Shown: piece by piece, positions 15,933 to 25,566 of the stretch
Position numbering within the stretch: the stretch's first letter is position 1
How the letters are laid out: every line of letters begins with the position of its first letter
NCBI GenBank assembly: GCA_021325635.1
Contig: JAJPGV010000028.1
Span: 1-39,644, forward strand
DNA: 39,644 nucleotides
DNA from: Chloroflexota bacterium
GTDB lineage: Bacteria; Chloroflexota; JAJPGV01
Direction: 5' to 3'
Notes under the pieces: generated by a model
What the model was told of the DNA's origin: nothing
Seen by the model: only the letters and a program-made list of their open reading frames with translations
The model's database searches: none
Program-made: the position numbers and the translations under genes

Positions 15933-16843
15933 TGCCCGCCGCGGTGCTGCTGCTGGCCTTGACCGGACTGGATCGCGACGCCCTGAAGGTGCTCGGCGGG
16001 CTGGCCGTGGCCCTCGCTATCGCGCTGGCCTTCGCTATCTCCAGCTTCATGGCCACGCTGGGCGCGATCGCGCCGGGCGAGACGGTCCATCGCACCGAGC
16101 CCAAGACCATTCCCGCCGAGCAGCTGGTGGTCATGGAGGACGCGGCCGGCCTGTGCGGCCTGCCGTGGCAGGTGCTGGCGGCCATCGCCGATGTCGAATC
16201 GGACTTCGGCCGCAACATGGCAACCTCCGAGGCCGGGGCGATTGGCTACGGCCAATTTCTGCCGCAAACGTGGGCTGCATACGGCGGCGATGGCAATCCC
16301 TACGACTACCGCGACGCCATCCCGGCGATGGCGCGCTATCTGTGCGCCAACGGTGGACCGCAGGACCTGCGCGATGCCGTGTACGCCTACAACCACGCCG
16401 GCTGGTATGTCCGCGATGTCCTGACGCTGGCCGCCAAGTATGGGTACCTCGTTCCAGGCGGCGCCAACTCGCAGGTGGTCGAGATCGCTCGTTCGCAGAT
16501 CGGCATGCCCTACGTCTGGGGTGGCGCCAGTCCGGAGACGAGCTTCGACTGCTCGGGGCTGGTGCAGTGGGTCTACGGCCGCATTGGCGCCCGGCTGCCG
16601 CGGACCGCGCAGCAGCAGTTTGATGCCACGGCGCGAGTGCCCATCGATCAGCTGCAGCCGGGCGACCTGGTGTTCTTTGCCCAGACCTACGCCTCCAGCG
16701 ATTACATCACGCACGTCGGCATCTACACCGGCAACGGGCGCATGGTCAATGCGCCCAGCCAGGGCGACGTCGTGCGCGACATGCCGGTATTCGGCGGCTA
16801 CTGGCTGGAGCACTACGCCGGCGGCGGACGGGTGGTGCGCTGA
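15932..16843 (+). CDS. VirB1-like cell-wall hydrolase: transglycosylase SLT plus NlpC/P60
   Basis: A 303-residue bifunctional enzyme. An N-terminal membrane helix (about residues 18-45) anchors it. An SLT-type lytic transglycosylase domain has the catalytic Glu E89 in IADVESDFG and the GAIGYGQFLPQTW motif. The C-terminal NlpC/P60 peptidase has Cys C207 (FDCSGLVQW) and His H261 (ITHVGIYTG). One domain cuts glycan strands and the other cuts stem peptides, as in conjugative hydrolases of Gram-positive elements such as TcpG/CwlT types. It would open the wall for the mating channel. Confidence 0.9.
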   Translation: MPAAVLLLALTGLDRDALKVLGGLAVALAIALAFAISSFMATLGAIAPGETVHRTEPKTIPAEQLVVMEDAAGLCGLPWQVLAAIADVESDFGRNMATSEAGAIGYGQFLPQTWAAYGGDGNPYDYRDAIPAMARYLCANGGPQDLRDAVYAYNHAGWYVRDVLTLAAKYGYLVPGGANSQVVEIARSQIGMPYVWGGASPETSFDCSGLVQWVYGRIGARLPRTAQQQFDATARVPIDQLQPGDLVFFAQTYASSDYITHVGIYTGNGRMVNAPSQGDVVRDMPVFGGYWLEHYAGGGRVVR

Positions 16844-16935
16844 TGACGCTGCCCTTTCAGCTGTTCGGCCGGCCGCCGTGACGCCCAGGCCTGAATCCCG
16901 TCATCCCCACATTTCGAGTTCAAAGGAGTTCACCC

Positions 16936-17169
16936 ATGGATGCCATCAATGCCTTGTTCAACAACCTGCTCAACGTCGGGCTCGGCGTCGCCGTGGCGGT
17001 CGCCGCCTTCTTCCTGATGAGCGGCGCCTTCGTCTACATGTCCTCCGGCGGGAATCCCCGCCAGATGGAGAAGGGCAAGACAGCCATCGTCAACGCGGTC
17101 GCCGGCCTGGCGCTGGTGCTGTCGGCCAAGGTCGTCGCCCAGATGCTGCAGACCGCGCTGGGTCATTAG
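16936..17169 (+). CDS. VirB2/TrbC-like pilin subunit
   Basis: A 77-residue protein with two hydrophobic helices (about residues 12-35 and 50-68) separated by a short basic loop SGGNPRQMEKGK. This topology is typical of VirB2-like subunits in PrgI/VirB4 systems. AAAGGAG at 16922-16928 is a strong SD seven bases before ATG 16936. The 92 bases between the hydrolase and this gene hold no convincing gene. Confidence 0.7.
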   Translation: MDAINALFNNLLNVGLGVAVAVAAFFLMSGAFVYMSSGGNPRQMEKGKTAIVNAVAGLALVLSAKVVAQMLQTALGH

Positions 17170-17176
17170 GTGCGGT

Positions 17177-17557
17177 ATGGCGCTGAGGCATCACGAGATC
17201 CCGACTCACCTGAACGTCGAGGACCGCGCCTTCTTCGGGCTGTCGGTCCGCCAGTTTACCGACCTCATCGCCGGTCTGGCCGGCACCTACAGCCTGTGGA
17301 ACACCTGGCCCGACCTGCCGATCGGCCTGCGGGTTTCCCTGGCGGTGCTTTCGTTGCTGATGACCGTGGTGGTGGCGCTGGCCAAGCCCGGTGGGCGGCG
17401 CGTCGAGCAGTGGCTGTTCGTGCTGCTGCATTACCTGCTGACTCCCAGGCGGCTGGTGTGGTGCCCGCGGCCGGTCGACGAGCTCGACTGGCGCACCGAG
17501 AGTCGGGAATGGGCCGAAGGCTCACCGACGCCCGCCTGGTCGGAGGCCCGGCCGTGA
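17177..17557 (+). CDS. PrgI family protein (VirB3-like)
   Basis: A 126-residue protein. The N-terminus HHEIPTHLNVEDRAFFGLSVRQF is diagnostic of PrgI proteins. Two transmembrane helices follow (about residues 28-50 and 52-70). PrgI proteins are VirB3-like inner-membrane partners of VirB4 and usually lie directly upstream of it. An AGGTG SD precedes the start, and the 3' end overlaps the next gene by four bases. Confidence 0.88.
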   Translation: MALRHHEIPTHLNVEDRAFFGLSVRQFTDLIAGLAGTYSLWNTWPDLPIGLRVSLAVLSLLMTVVVALAKPGGRRVEQWLFVLLHYLLTPRRLVWCPRPVDELDWRTESREWAEGSPTPAWSEARP

Positions 17558-18207
17558 TCGGCCGTGGTTCCGGCCAGCAAACCCTGGTCGCGCTGGATCG
17601 CATCGAAGACTCAGTCGCCTACCTGCGCGGCGGTCTGGCGCGGGCCGTCCTGGAGGTCGGCAGCATCAACTTCCGGCTGAAGGGCGAGGTCGAGCAAGAG
17701 GCCATCATCGCCGGCTATGCCGCCTGTCTTAACAGCCTGACATTCCCGGTCCAGATTCTCGTGCGCGTTCTGCCGATCGACGTCGAGCGCTACCTGACCG
17801 AGCTGGAAGAACGTGCCCGGCGTGAGCTGAACGATGCGCTCATCGAGCTGGCGCGCGACCACCTCCAGTTTGTGCGCCGGCTGGCACGCAGCCGCACGCT
17901 GCTCGAGCGTCGCTTCTACGTCGTGGTGCCCGGCGGCGACAGCCAGTTCGCGGTGAAGCTGCCGTGGGTCTCCCGCCGGCGCGAGCACAGGACCGACAAG
18001 ACCAGCCTGGAACAGCAGATCACGTTTCGCTGCGAGGAGGTCGAGCGTCAGCTGACGCGCTGCGGACTGCAGGTCCGGCGCCTTGGCGACACCGACCTTG
18101 CGCAGCTCTACTACTCATCGTTTTGCCCCGAGCTGGCTCGCCTGCAGCGGCTCAAACGCGACCTCAGCGACTACACCACCGCGGCCGTCCTGCCGGCGGC
18201 CGCTTAG
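17554..18207 (+). CDS. TraC-like protein (VirB4 N-terminal partner)
   Basis: A 217-residue soluble protein. GTG 17554 has GGAGG at 17542-17546. The sequence has YLRGGLARAVLEVGSINFRLK, then NSLTFPVQILVRVLPID, then a helical region and LEQQITFRCEEVERQLTRCGL. This is the N-terminal beta-rich domain seen in TraC/VirB4 proteins, encoded here as a separate gene directly before the ATPase. It probably assembles with VirB4 at the membrane. Confidence 0.7.
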   Translation: MIGRGSGQQTLVALDRIEDSVAYLRGGLARAVLEVGSINFRLKGEVEQEAIIAGYAACLNSLTFPVQILVRVLPIDVERYLTELEERARRELNDALIELARDHLQFVRRLARSRTLLERRFYVVVPGGDSQFAVKLPWVSRRREHRTDKTSLEQQITFRCEEVERQLTRCGLQVRRLGDTDLAQLYYSSFCPELARLQRLKRDLSDYTTAAVLPAAA

Positions 18208-18216
18208 GAGACCATC

Positions 18217-20046
18217 ATGCGATCCCTCAAGATACGCCGCCGGGCCAGGCCCGAAGCCCTGTCGCCCGACGAGCGGCGGCTGGCACTCGGCGTCCGCACC
18301 ATTGCGGACCTCATCGCACCCGCCTCGGCGCAGATCGGCCGCGACCACATCCGGCTCGACTACCACTACTGCCGCGCGCTGGCAGTGCACGGCTATCCAC
18401 GCACCGTCGCGCCGGGCTGGCTGTCACCACTCATCGACTTCGAAGCACCCCTCGAGCTGAGCCTGCACGTGCATCCGCTTGAGACGGCCGAGATGGTGCG
18501 CGCCCTCACGCACAAGCTGGTGCAGCTGCACTCCTCGCGGCTGCTGGCAGCCAAGGACGGCCGCCTGGCCGATCCCGAGCGCGAGGTGGCCTACGAAGAC
18601 ACCGAGCATCTGCGCGATGCGCTGCAGCGGGGTGAGGAGAAGGTCTTCTCCGTCGGGCTCTACATCCTGGTCCGGGCGCCCTCGCTGTCGGCATTGGATG
18701 ACCTCACGCGGCGCGTCGAGATCGCCCTCGACTCCATGCTGGCGCTGTCGCGGGTGTGCATTTTCGAGCAGGACTCCGGGCTGCGCTCCTGCCAGCCGCA
18801 AGGCTTCGACCAGCTACTGGTCACGCGCAACCTCGACACCAGCTCGCTGGCCACGACATTCCCGTTCTCGTCCTCCACACTCTCGATGGATAGCGGGGTG
18901 CTGTACGGCATCGCCCGGCACAACCACTCGCCGGTCATCTTCGACCCGTTCGACAGTTCCCTGGAGAACGCGAATGCGGTGGTGTTCGCCAAGTCCGGGG
19001 CGGGCAAGTCGTACTTCACCAAGCTCATGGCGCTGCGCAACCTGCTGGCGGGCGTCGACTTCATCATCATCGACCCCGAAGACGAGTACCGCAGGGTGTG
19101 TGAGGCGGTCGGCGGCCAGTATATGCGCTTGTCGAGCACGTCTTCGCACCATCTCAATCCTTTCGATCTGCCGCCTGCGGAGCCCGGCGAGGAAACGCGC
19201 GACCCGCTGGCCGAGCAGGTCGGCGAGATCCTGCGCCTGCTCGAGGTCATGCTGGCCGACAAGGACCGCGGGTTGAGCGCGCACGAGCGTGCGGTCCTGG
19301 ACCGGGCCATCTACACCGCCTACAGCCAGGCCGGCATCACTGCGGATCCGGCCACGCACGACCGGCCGGTCCCGCTGATGCGCGACCTGGCAGCAGTACT
19401 CGACGGCTGGCCCGGCGACGTGGCAGCCGATCTGGCCGTGCGCCTGCGCCGCTTCGTCGATGGCTCGCTGGCGGGCCTGTTCAGCGGGCCGACCAACGTC
19501 GCTCTCGACCGTCGGCTGGTCGTCTTCAACCTGCAGCGGCTCGAGGACGAGCTGCAGCCGGTCGGCATCCACCTCATCACCAGCTTCGTGTGGAACCAGG
19601 TACGCCGTGCCCGCAAGCCGCGGCTGCTGATCATCGACGAGGCCTGGAAGCTGATGCAGTTCGCCGAAGGCGGCGCCTTCATCGCCAGCCTCGCGCGGCG
19701 GGCTCGCAAGTACTACCTGGGCCTGCTGACCATCACCCAGGACGTCTCGGACTTTCTCAACTCCGATCACGGCCGGACGGTGCTGACCAACGCGTCCATC
19801 AAGCTGCTCATGAAGCAGGACAGCAGCACCATCGAGCCGGTCGTCAAGGCCTTCCAGCTGTCCGAGGACGAGCGCCAGTTCCTGCTGGCCTCGGGCAAAG
19901 GCGAAGGGTTGTTCTTCGCCCGCGGCAGCCATGTGGCCCTGCGGGTCGAGGCCAGCCCGGCCGAACACCGCCTCGCCACGACGGCGCCTCAGGAGCTGTA
20001 TGCGAATGCCACAGCGGCCGAGCCGGCGGCGGTGGCGGCGAGTTGA
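18217..20046 (+). CDS. VirB4-type conjugation ATPase
   Basis: A 609-residue protein with Walker A AKSGAGKS (residues 258-265), Walker B LLIIDEAWKL (from L470, acidic pair D474-E475), the DPEDEY motif and TITQDVSDF, all diagnostic of VirB4/TraC ATPases. The N-terminal domain before residue 250 is shorter than in full VirB4, which fits the separate TraC-like gene upstream. AGGAG at 18206-18210 precedes ATG 18217. It energises assembly of the channel and pilin extraction. Confidence 0.93.
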   Translation: MRSLKIRRRARPEALSPDERRLALGVRTIADLIAPASAQIGRDHIRLDYHYCRALAVHGYPRTVAPGWLSPLIDFEAPLELSLHVHPLETAEMVRALTHKLVQLHSSRLLAAKDGRLADPEREVAYEDTEHLRDALQRGEEKVFSVGLYILVRAPSLSALDDLTRRVEIALDSMLALSRVCIFEQDSGLRSCQPQGFDQLLVTRNLDTSSLATTFPFSSSTLSMDSGVLYGIARHNHSPVIFDPFDSSLENANAVVFAKSGAGKSYFTKLMALRNLLAGVDFIIIDPEDEYRRVCEAVGGQYMRLSSTSSHHLNPFDLPPAEPGEETRDPLAEQVGEILRLLEVMLADKDRGLSAHERAVLDRAIYTAYSQAGITADPATHDRPVPLMRDLAAVLDGWPGDVAADLAVRLRRFVDGSLAGLFSGPTNVALDRRLVVFNLQRLEDELQPVGIHLITSFVWNQVRRARKPRLLIIDEAWKLMQFAEGGAFIASLARRARKYYLGLLTITQDVSDFLNSDHGRTVLTNASIKLLMKQDSSTIEPVVKAFQLSEDERQFLLASGKGEGLFFARGSHVALRVEASPAEHRLATTAPQELYANATAAEPAAVAAS

Positions 20047-20050
20047 TGCC

Positions 20051-21130
20051 ATGCGCCTCGATAACCGCCGCTACGACACGGAAGCTCTGCGCTCCGCGCA
20101 CGCCGTCGAGGACGTCGTCCGCGCCTCAGGCGTTGAGCTCAAGCCGACGGGCAAAGCACTGGTCGGGCTGTGCCCGCTGCATGCCGATGGCCATCGGCCC
20201 AATTTGTATGTCTATCCGCTGACCCGCAGCTGGTACTGCTACCGCTGCCAGCTCGGTGGCGACGTCATCAAGTTCGTCCAGCTGCGCGAAAACCTCGGCT
20301 TCGTCGAAGCCTGCAAGCGGCTGGACGCCCAGCCGGAGGTTCGGCAACCGGTGACCTGTACGGCTCCGGCACCGGAAGACTCGGCCGCCTGGGAGCACTT
20401 GTCACGTCACGACCAGCTGCTTATGGACGCGGCGGCGGCCATCTACCAGGAGTGCCTGTGGCAGAACGAACGAGCGCTGTCGTATGTCCGCCGACGCGGC
20501 CTCACCGACGCAACCATCCACAGCTGCGGCATCGGGTATGCCGACGGCGTCAGCCTCGATCGCTACCTGGCTCGTCGCGGCCGCACCGAAGACGCCCACC
20601 GACTCGGGCTCCTCACCCGCCGGCCGTGGTGTACGCACGGCGTGCGCACGCGTGAACTGCTGGCTGGCCGGGTGGTCGTGCCGGAGCAGCGGGACGGACA
20701 CGCCATCTGGTTCATCGCCCGGGCCATCGACGAGCTCGAGCCAAAGTATCTGGCGCTGCCACACGCGCGCCCGCTGCTGGGCTATGGAACGCTTGCCGGA
20801 CAGCGCGAAGCAATCATCTGCGAAGGCGTCTTCGACTTCCTCAGCCTGATCGAGCTGGGCTGTCAAGCGGTGGCCTTGTGCGGAACACATCTCCCGCTGG
20901 AGCGTCTGGCCTTCCTGCGGGACTACGACCCCGTGGTTGGGCTGCTAGACCCGGACAAGGCCGGGCGGCAGGCGACGCAGCGGCTGGCGGAGTTCCTGGG
21001 CGATCGCTTCCGCGCGGTGGAGCTCCCCAACGGCTGCGATGTCAACGAGCTGACCCTCCGATCGGGCGGGCAGCAGGAGCTCATCAACCTCATTTCCCTG
21101 GCAAGGAGTCAACATCATGAAGCGGCTTAG
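20051..21130 (+). CDS. DnaG-like primase with CHC2 zinc finger and Toprim
   Basis: A 359-residue protein. The zinc finger uses C41, H44, C63 and C66 (CPLH ... CYRC) near the N-terminus. The Toprim region has AIICEGVFDFLSLI (E258) and LLDPDKAG. The middle (about 115-200) resembles the DnaG catalytic core N-terminus. It lacks the long C-terminal helicase-binding domain of chromosomal DnaG, so it is probably an element-encoded primase for the transferred strand. It begins four bases after virB4 and overlaps the coupling gene by 14 nt. Confidence 0.85.
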   Translation: MRLDNRRYDTEALRSAHAVEDVVRASGVELKPTGKALVGLCPLHADGHRPNLYVYPLTRSWYCYRCQLGGDVIKFVQLRENLGFVEACKRLDAQPEVRQPVTCTAPAPEDSAAWEHLSRHDQLLMDAAAAIYQECLWQNERALSYVRRRGLTDATIHSCGIGYADGVSLDRYLARRGRTEDAHRLGLLTRRPWCTHGVRTRELLAGRVVVPEQRDGHAIWFIARAIDELEPKYLALPHARPLLGYGTLAGQREAIICEGVFDFLSLIELGCQAVALCGTHLPLERLAFLRDYDPVVGLLDPDKAGRQATQRLAEFLGDRFRAVELPNGCDVNELTLRSGGQQELINLISLARSQHHEAA

Positions 21131-23765
21131 TTTCAAAAGCCGGCCCGCGGGTCCGGCTACCCATCTGCTCGAGGTTGTGACCCCCGGCAGCAGCCTGGCA
21201 GGCATTGAGGCGACCGCCAATTTCCTCGCCTCGATGGCGACGTCGCGCCCGTTTGCCCTGGAGATCGCGGGCACCAGCGACGCCCGCTGGCTGCTCGTCC
21301 GGGCATACGACGCGGTCACACTCCACCAGCTGGAGCAGCAACTGATCGCGGCCTATCCGCAGGCCCAGCTGCGGCAGGTCGACCTGGACCGTTACCCGTC
21401 GGCCGACCCGCTTACGCCGCGGTCCCATGAAGCCTCTGGCGTATGCGAGCTGGCGCTAGAGGAGCCGGAGTATCTGCCCCTCCGGACCTTCGGCGACGGC
21501 GCCGCGGGGGACAGCCGGCCCATGCAGTCCGATCCCGTGGTCGGCATCGTGAACGCCTTGCGCGTTCCGGACGGTCGCCGCGCCGTCGCTCAGCTGGCGC
21601 TTGCACCCGCCCCGCGCGGATGGGCCAAGCCTCACCAGCAGCTGATCGCGCAGGAAGAAGCGCGCCGGCGCATGCCGTCCCTGGAGACCGCTTCCTGGAG
21701 CGGCATCGCGACACCGATCTTCGCCTTTTTCGGAATCGTGTCGCTGATGCTGGGCTGGCGCTGGTATGGCGACGGTGAGTGGTGGAAGATCGCCCTGGTT
21801 GCCGGGCTCGGAATGGCAGGCGTGGCCGCTGTCTTCCTTTACCTGCGGCGCTCCGGGCAGACTCTGCCGATCGACCCCGACCAGATCAGAGCCAAGATCA
21901 CGCCGCCGGCATACACGGCCCGGCTGCAGTTGGCAGTGTTCGGCCCGGCGAGCGCATCGGCCGCGGAGATGGGTGCCCACCTCCGGCGGATTGCCGGCGC
22001 CTACGGGCAGTTCAGCCTCAGCACCGGCAACACGCTCGGGCCGCGCAAAGCGTCGGGATCTGACCTCCGTGTCCTTGCTCCATGTTCCGCCCAACGGCTG
22101 AACATCTTCGAGCTGGCGGGACTGTGGCACCCTCCCCTCACCGGCGCGGATGTGCCGCTGGTGGAGCGCACCGGCTTCCGGCGCAGCCTGCCGATGCCGG
22201 ACGTCGTCCGCACCGGCTGCCGCATTGGTGTCTCGGAGCACCAGGGCCACTCCATGGCGGTCCACCTCCCCGACGAGCTGCTGCGGCGGCACATGCTGCT
22301 GGTGGCCAAGACCCGCCGGGGCAAGTCCAGCCTCATGCTTCGCGTGGCTACGCACCTGATGCGGGCACACGACCCGCTGCTCGGTCCGCCGGCTGTTCTG
22401 CTGGTAGACCCGCACCGCGACCTGGCGCAGGCCGCACTCGGCCTGGTGCCCGAGGAACGGCGCAAAGACGTCGTCTACCTGGACCTGACCGACACCGACT
22501 TCCCGTTCGGCCTGAACCTGCTAGATGCGGGCCTGGGCTGGGACCGCGACAAGGCCGTGCACAACACGCTCGACATCATGCGCCGCCAGTGGGAGAACTT
22601 CTGGGGTCCGCGCATGCGACTCGTGTTCGAGTTCGCGCTCCAGACCATCTATGAGGCCAACCGCGCGCTGTGTCTGGCCAGTCCCGACGGCCGGCGGCGT
22701 CAGTACACCCTGCTGGACGTCGCGCCTCTGCTGATCGACCCGATGTATCGGCGCCATGTGCTGGCGTCGGTGCAGGACCGCAAGATCAAGGAGTACTGGG
22801 CCAACGAGTTCGAGAAGCTCGACCGCACCACTCAGATCGCCAGCATCACCCCGGTCCTGACGAAGGTTGAGCGCTTTGCCGCCAGCATGATTGCGCGCCG
22901 GGTGGTCGGTCAGCCCGCATCGACGATTGATCCCGCCGCCTGGCTGCGGAACGGCTCGATCGTCATCGTCAACACCGCCAAAGGTGTGGTCGGCGAGGAC
23001 ACGGCCGCGCTCATCGGCGCCACGCTACTGAACCTCATGAATGTCGTTGTGAGCGAGCAGGCCTCTCTGCCTGAGGACCAGCGGCACCGCATCGCCATCC
23101 TGGTCGACGAATTTCAAACGATGCCGGGCGCCGGCTACGAGATGACGCTGGGCGAGCTGAACAAGTACGGCGCGAACCTGGTCCTGGCGACGCAGACACT
23201 CTCGACCATCGACGTGCTCGACCGCGAGGAGGGCCGTGACCTCAAAGGCAACCTGTTCGGCAACCTGGATGGCCTGTTCACCTTCAACATGAGCGCCGAG
23301 GATGCGACGTACCTCGTTGCCGAGCTGGGCGAACCCTTCGTGGAGCAGGACCTCCTCAGTCTGCCCGAGCACACCTGCTACGCGCGGATCTCGGCCAGGG
23401 GCGTGCCGCAGCCCCCGTTTTCTGTGGTGCTGGACCCGCCATGCCAGTCGGACCCGCGCGTTGCGGCGTTACTCGCTCAGTCGTCGGCCGCCCTCTACGG
23501 CCGGCCGAAAGATGATGTCGACGACGACCTCATGTCGGCCATGGCCAGGCTGGAGCAGGTCCGCCCGCAGTGGACCAATCCGGACGGCGCCGGACTGCCG
23601 AACGACGGCGGCGGCCGCGGCGGGAAACGCAAACGCGATCGCCGGGGCAACGGCGACCCACGTCGAGGACCGAAGCCTCAGGACGCCACGCAGATGGACT
23701 TGATGCCGGAGCAACCGGACGATGCCAGTTCTGGCCAGAGGCCGACAGACGACGCCGGCCGTTAA
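21117..23765 (+). CDS. TraG/VirD4-like coupling ATPase
   Basis: An 882-residue protein. Two transmembrane helices lie at about residues 198-245. The ATPase domain has a P-loop AKTRRGKSS (397-405, first Gly of Walker A replaced by Ala), DPHRD, Walker B LVDEFQ (acidic pair D664-E665) and ATQTLSTID (sensor region). The C-tail (from about 795) is low-complexity and charged. AAGGAG lies 10 bases before ATG 21117. Such proteins bring the DNA-protein substrate to the channel. The large N-terminal extension is typical of Gram-positive-type elements with an SPFH/DUF87-like layout. Confidence 0.85.
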   Translation: MKRLSFKSRPAGPATHLLEVVTPGSSLAGIEATANFLASMATSRPFALEIAGTSDARWLLVRAYDAVTLHQLEQQLIAAYPQAQLRQVDLDRYPSADPLTPRSHEASGVCELALEEPEYLPLRTFGDGAAGDSRPMQSDPVVGIVNALRVPDGRRAVAQLALAPAPRGWAKPHQQLIAQEEARRRMPSLETASWSGIATPIFAFFGIVSLMLGWRWYGDGEWWKIALVAGLGMAGVAAVFLYLRRSGQTLPIDPDQIRAKITPPAYTARLQLAVFGPASASAAEMGAHLRRIAGAYGQFSLSTGNTLGPRKASGSDLRVLAPCSAQRLNIFELAGLWHPPLTGADVPLVERTGFRRSLPMPDVVRTGCRIGVSEHQGHSMAVHLPDELLRRHMLLVAKTRRGKSSLMLRVATHLMRAHDPLLGPPAVLLVDPHRDLAQAALGLVPEERRKDVVYLDLTDTDFPFGLNLLDAGLGWDRDKAVHNTLDIMRRQWENFWGPRMRLVFEFALQTIYEANRALCLASPDGRRRQYTLLDVAPLLIDPMYRRHVLASVQDRKIKEYWANEFEKLDRTTQIASITPVLTKVERFAASMIARRVVGQPASTIDPAAWLRNGSIVIVNTAKGVVGEDTAALIGATLLNLMNVVVSEQASLPEDQRHRIAILVDEFQTMPGAGYEMTLGELNKYGANLVLATQTLSTIDVLDREEGRDLKGNLFGNLDGLFTFNMSAEDATYLVAELGEPFVEQDLLSLPEHTCYARISARGVPQPPFSVVLDPPCQSDPRVAALLAQSSAALYGRPKDDVDDDLMSAMARLEQVRPQWTNPDGAGLPNDGGGRGGKRKRDRRGNGDPRRGPKPQDATQMDLMPEQPDDASSGQRPTDDAGR

Positions 23766-23779
23766 AGCGAGGAAATGTG

Positions 23780-25540
23780 ATGGATTCCGAGCACACCTGG
23801 GGCGACGCTATGTCGGCCGCGCACAAGCTGACACCCAGCCACCGCACGGTAATGCGGCTTCTGATCCGGCTGCCGCTGGCACCGGCGGACACGCTCCGGG
23901 CGTTGTCGGGCGCGGCGGGACCCTCAGCGGTCTACCGGCAGCTGAACGAGCTCCAAGCGCGCGGCCTCGTAGCGCGATTCAACGCCATGCAGGAAGAAGG
24001 GCGGCCGGGGGCGCTGTACTACCTCACCGACCTCGGCGTCGCGGCGATCTGCATCGTCTCCGGCGTCGAGCCACGGCCCGTGGCTCAGCGCTACCGAATC
24101 CGCTACTGGGACCTGCTGCAGCAGATGCCCACCCTGCCGCAGCTTTTAGCCGAGTACCGCTTACTGGCCCGAGTCGCCGACGCTGGTTACGGACGCCCTA
24201 ACCTGTGCGCCTGGCAGCGGCCATGGCGCCCTCCGAACTGGCGCGTGCGTGGCCGGCAAGTGCCGCCACTGGTGGATCTGGAGTGGGAAGAAGGGCGCAT
24301 TCGCGCCATCCTCCTGGCGGACGCGGGCTTCTATCCCCTGAGTCTCTATCGGCGCCTGCTTCGCTATCTGGCGGATCGGGCGAGGCAGGACGTCCCGAGC
24401 CCGCCGCTACTGATCGCCTCACCGAACGAATTGCGTACGAGCGGCTGGCGCGCCGTGCTGCGTCACGTGCTTCAGGATGTCGGCGCGGCTCCAGATGTAA
24501 CGCTGAGCGGGCCGGGCGCTCTTGACGTAGACGACGCGCTCGCCGCCCTGGCGGCCCGCGCTGCGCTGGCGGATGCCCAGCGTCCTTCCCCGAGCCGGTT
24601 TCCCCAATTTCGTCCGCGCGATGCAGAACGGCCCCTCCCGTGTTTCGCCGGCTGGGCCGACGCGATGCAGCATCGCCTTACGCTCCGTACCGAGCTCGGG
24701 TTGAAGGCCATGCAGCTGACGCGGGCCGATCGTGAGCTGCTGGACCTACTGGCACAACATCCGTTCCTGTCGGCTAACGACATTGCCTCATTCCTGTCCC
24801 GGCCGGTGAGGTGTATCCACCGCGTGTTGCGGCGCTTCGTCGCAGTGGGTCTCGCCCTGGTCGTCGAGCGGCGCCATGGCCGCCGCAGATCGTACGAGTT
24901 GTGTACGACGGGATTGGAGCTCGCGGCCATGCAGGCGGGCTTGACGCTGAAAGCCGCCTCGACGCAACTTGGCTTCGCCGGCGGCGGACCCCAGCAAGAC
25001 ATCGGCCCACGCCGCGACCTGTGGCTGAAGTTCACGCACACCCGGAAGGCCGATGAGGCTGTGGCGCTGCTGGCGAGCGACGCAGGCGTGGATGTCGTTG
25101 CATGGCGGTCCGCGCAGGCGGCTCTGCAGGGGAAACGCTTTCGACCTGACGGTTATCTCGTTCTGGGCGTCGGCCGGCAGGGGGCCGGCTTCTTCTTCGA
25201 ATTCGATACGGGCAAAGCCAGCATGGCCGATTACCGCCAGAAGCTCGGGACCATCTTCGACTTCTTCGGTCGGTCGCACTGGCGCCATCGCTATCAGAGT
25301 CCACCAGGCTTTCTGTTCGTCACCGAGCAGCAGCCGGCTGAAAGCCGCTTCTGGAGGGCGACCGCCGAAATGGTGTCGGCCTACGGCTTCCCACTGCCCA
25401 TCTTCACTACGACCATGGCGCAGCTAAAGGCCAGCGGCGTACGCAGTCGCATCTGGCGGCACAGCCCGGTGGCGAGTGAGCACCGGATCGCTCTCCTGAC
25501 ACCCGCCGGGTCGCGGGCCACTCGCCGGCCGGCGGCCTGA
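23780..25540 (+). CDS. Replication-relaxation family protein
   Basis: A 586-residue protein. Two winged-helix modules are visible (residues about 14-95, LTPSHRTVMRLLIRLPLA ... LYYLTDLGVAAI; and about 310-400, LTRADRELLDLLAQHPFL ... YELCTTGLELAA). The C-terminal region has RPDGYLVL (D457), FFFEFDTG (E474, D476) and YRQKL (K488), resembling a PD-(D/E)xK nuclease fold. The family is widespread in actinobacterial and Chloroflexi plasmids and elements and is named for a presumed relaxation role. SD AGGA precedes ATG 23780. The gene directly follows the coupling ATPase, the usual position of a relaxase. Confidence 0.75.
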   Translation: MDSEHTWGDAMSAAHKLTPSHRTVMRLLIRLPLAPADTLRALSGAAGPSAVYRQLNELQARGLVARFNAMQEEGRPGALYYLTDLGVAAICIVSGVEPRPVAQRYRIRYWDLLQQMPTLPQLLAEYRLLARVADAGYGRPNLCAWQRPWRPPNWRVRGRQVPPLVDLEWEEGRIRAILLADAGFYPLSLYRRLLRYLADRARQDVPSPPLLIASPNELRTSGWRAVLRHVLQDVGAAPDVTLSGPGALDVDDALAALAARAALADAQRPSPSRFPQFRPRDAERPLPCFAGWADAMQHRLTLRTELGLKAMQLTRADRELLDLLAQHPFLSANDIASFLSRPVRCIHRVLRRFVAVGLALVVERRHGRRRSYELCTTGLELAAMQAGLTLKAASTQLGFAGGGPQQDIGPRRDLWLKFTHTRKADEAVALLASDAGVDVVAWRSAQAALQGKRFRPDGYLVLGVGRQGAGFFFEFDTGKASMADYRQKLGTIFDFFGRSHWRHRYQSPPGFLFVTEQQPAESRFWRATAEMVSAYGFPLPIFTTTMAQLKASGVRSRIWRHSPVASEHRIALLTPAGSRATRRPAA

Positions 25541-25566
25541 ACTCATCACTCGAAAGGAACGACCCT

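Noticed and set aside
16843-16881. 12-codon ORF between the hydrolase and pilin genes
   Set aside because: It starts inside the previous stop and has no SD of its own and no conserved features. Too short to support.
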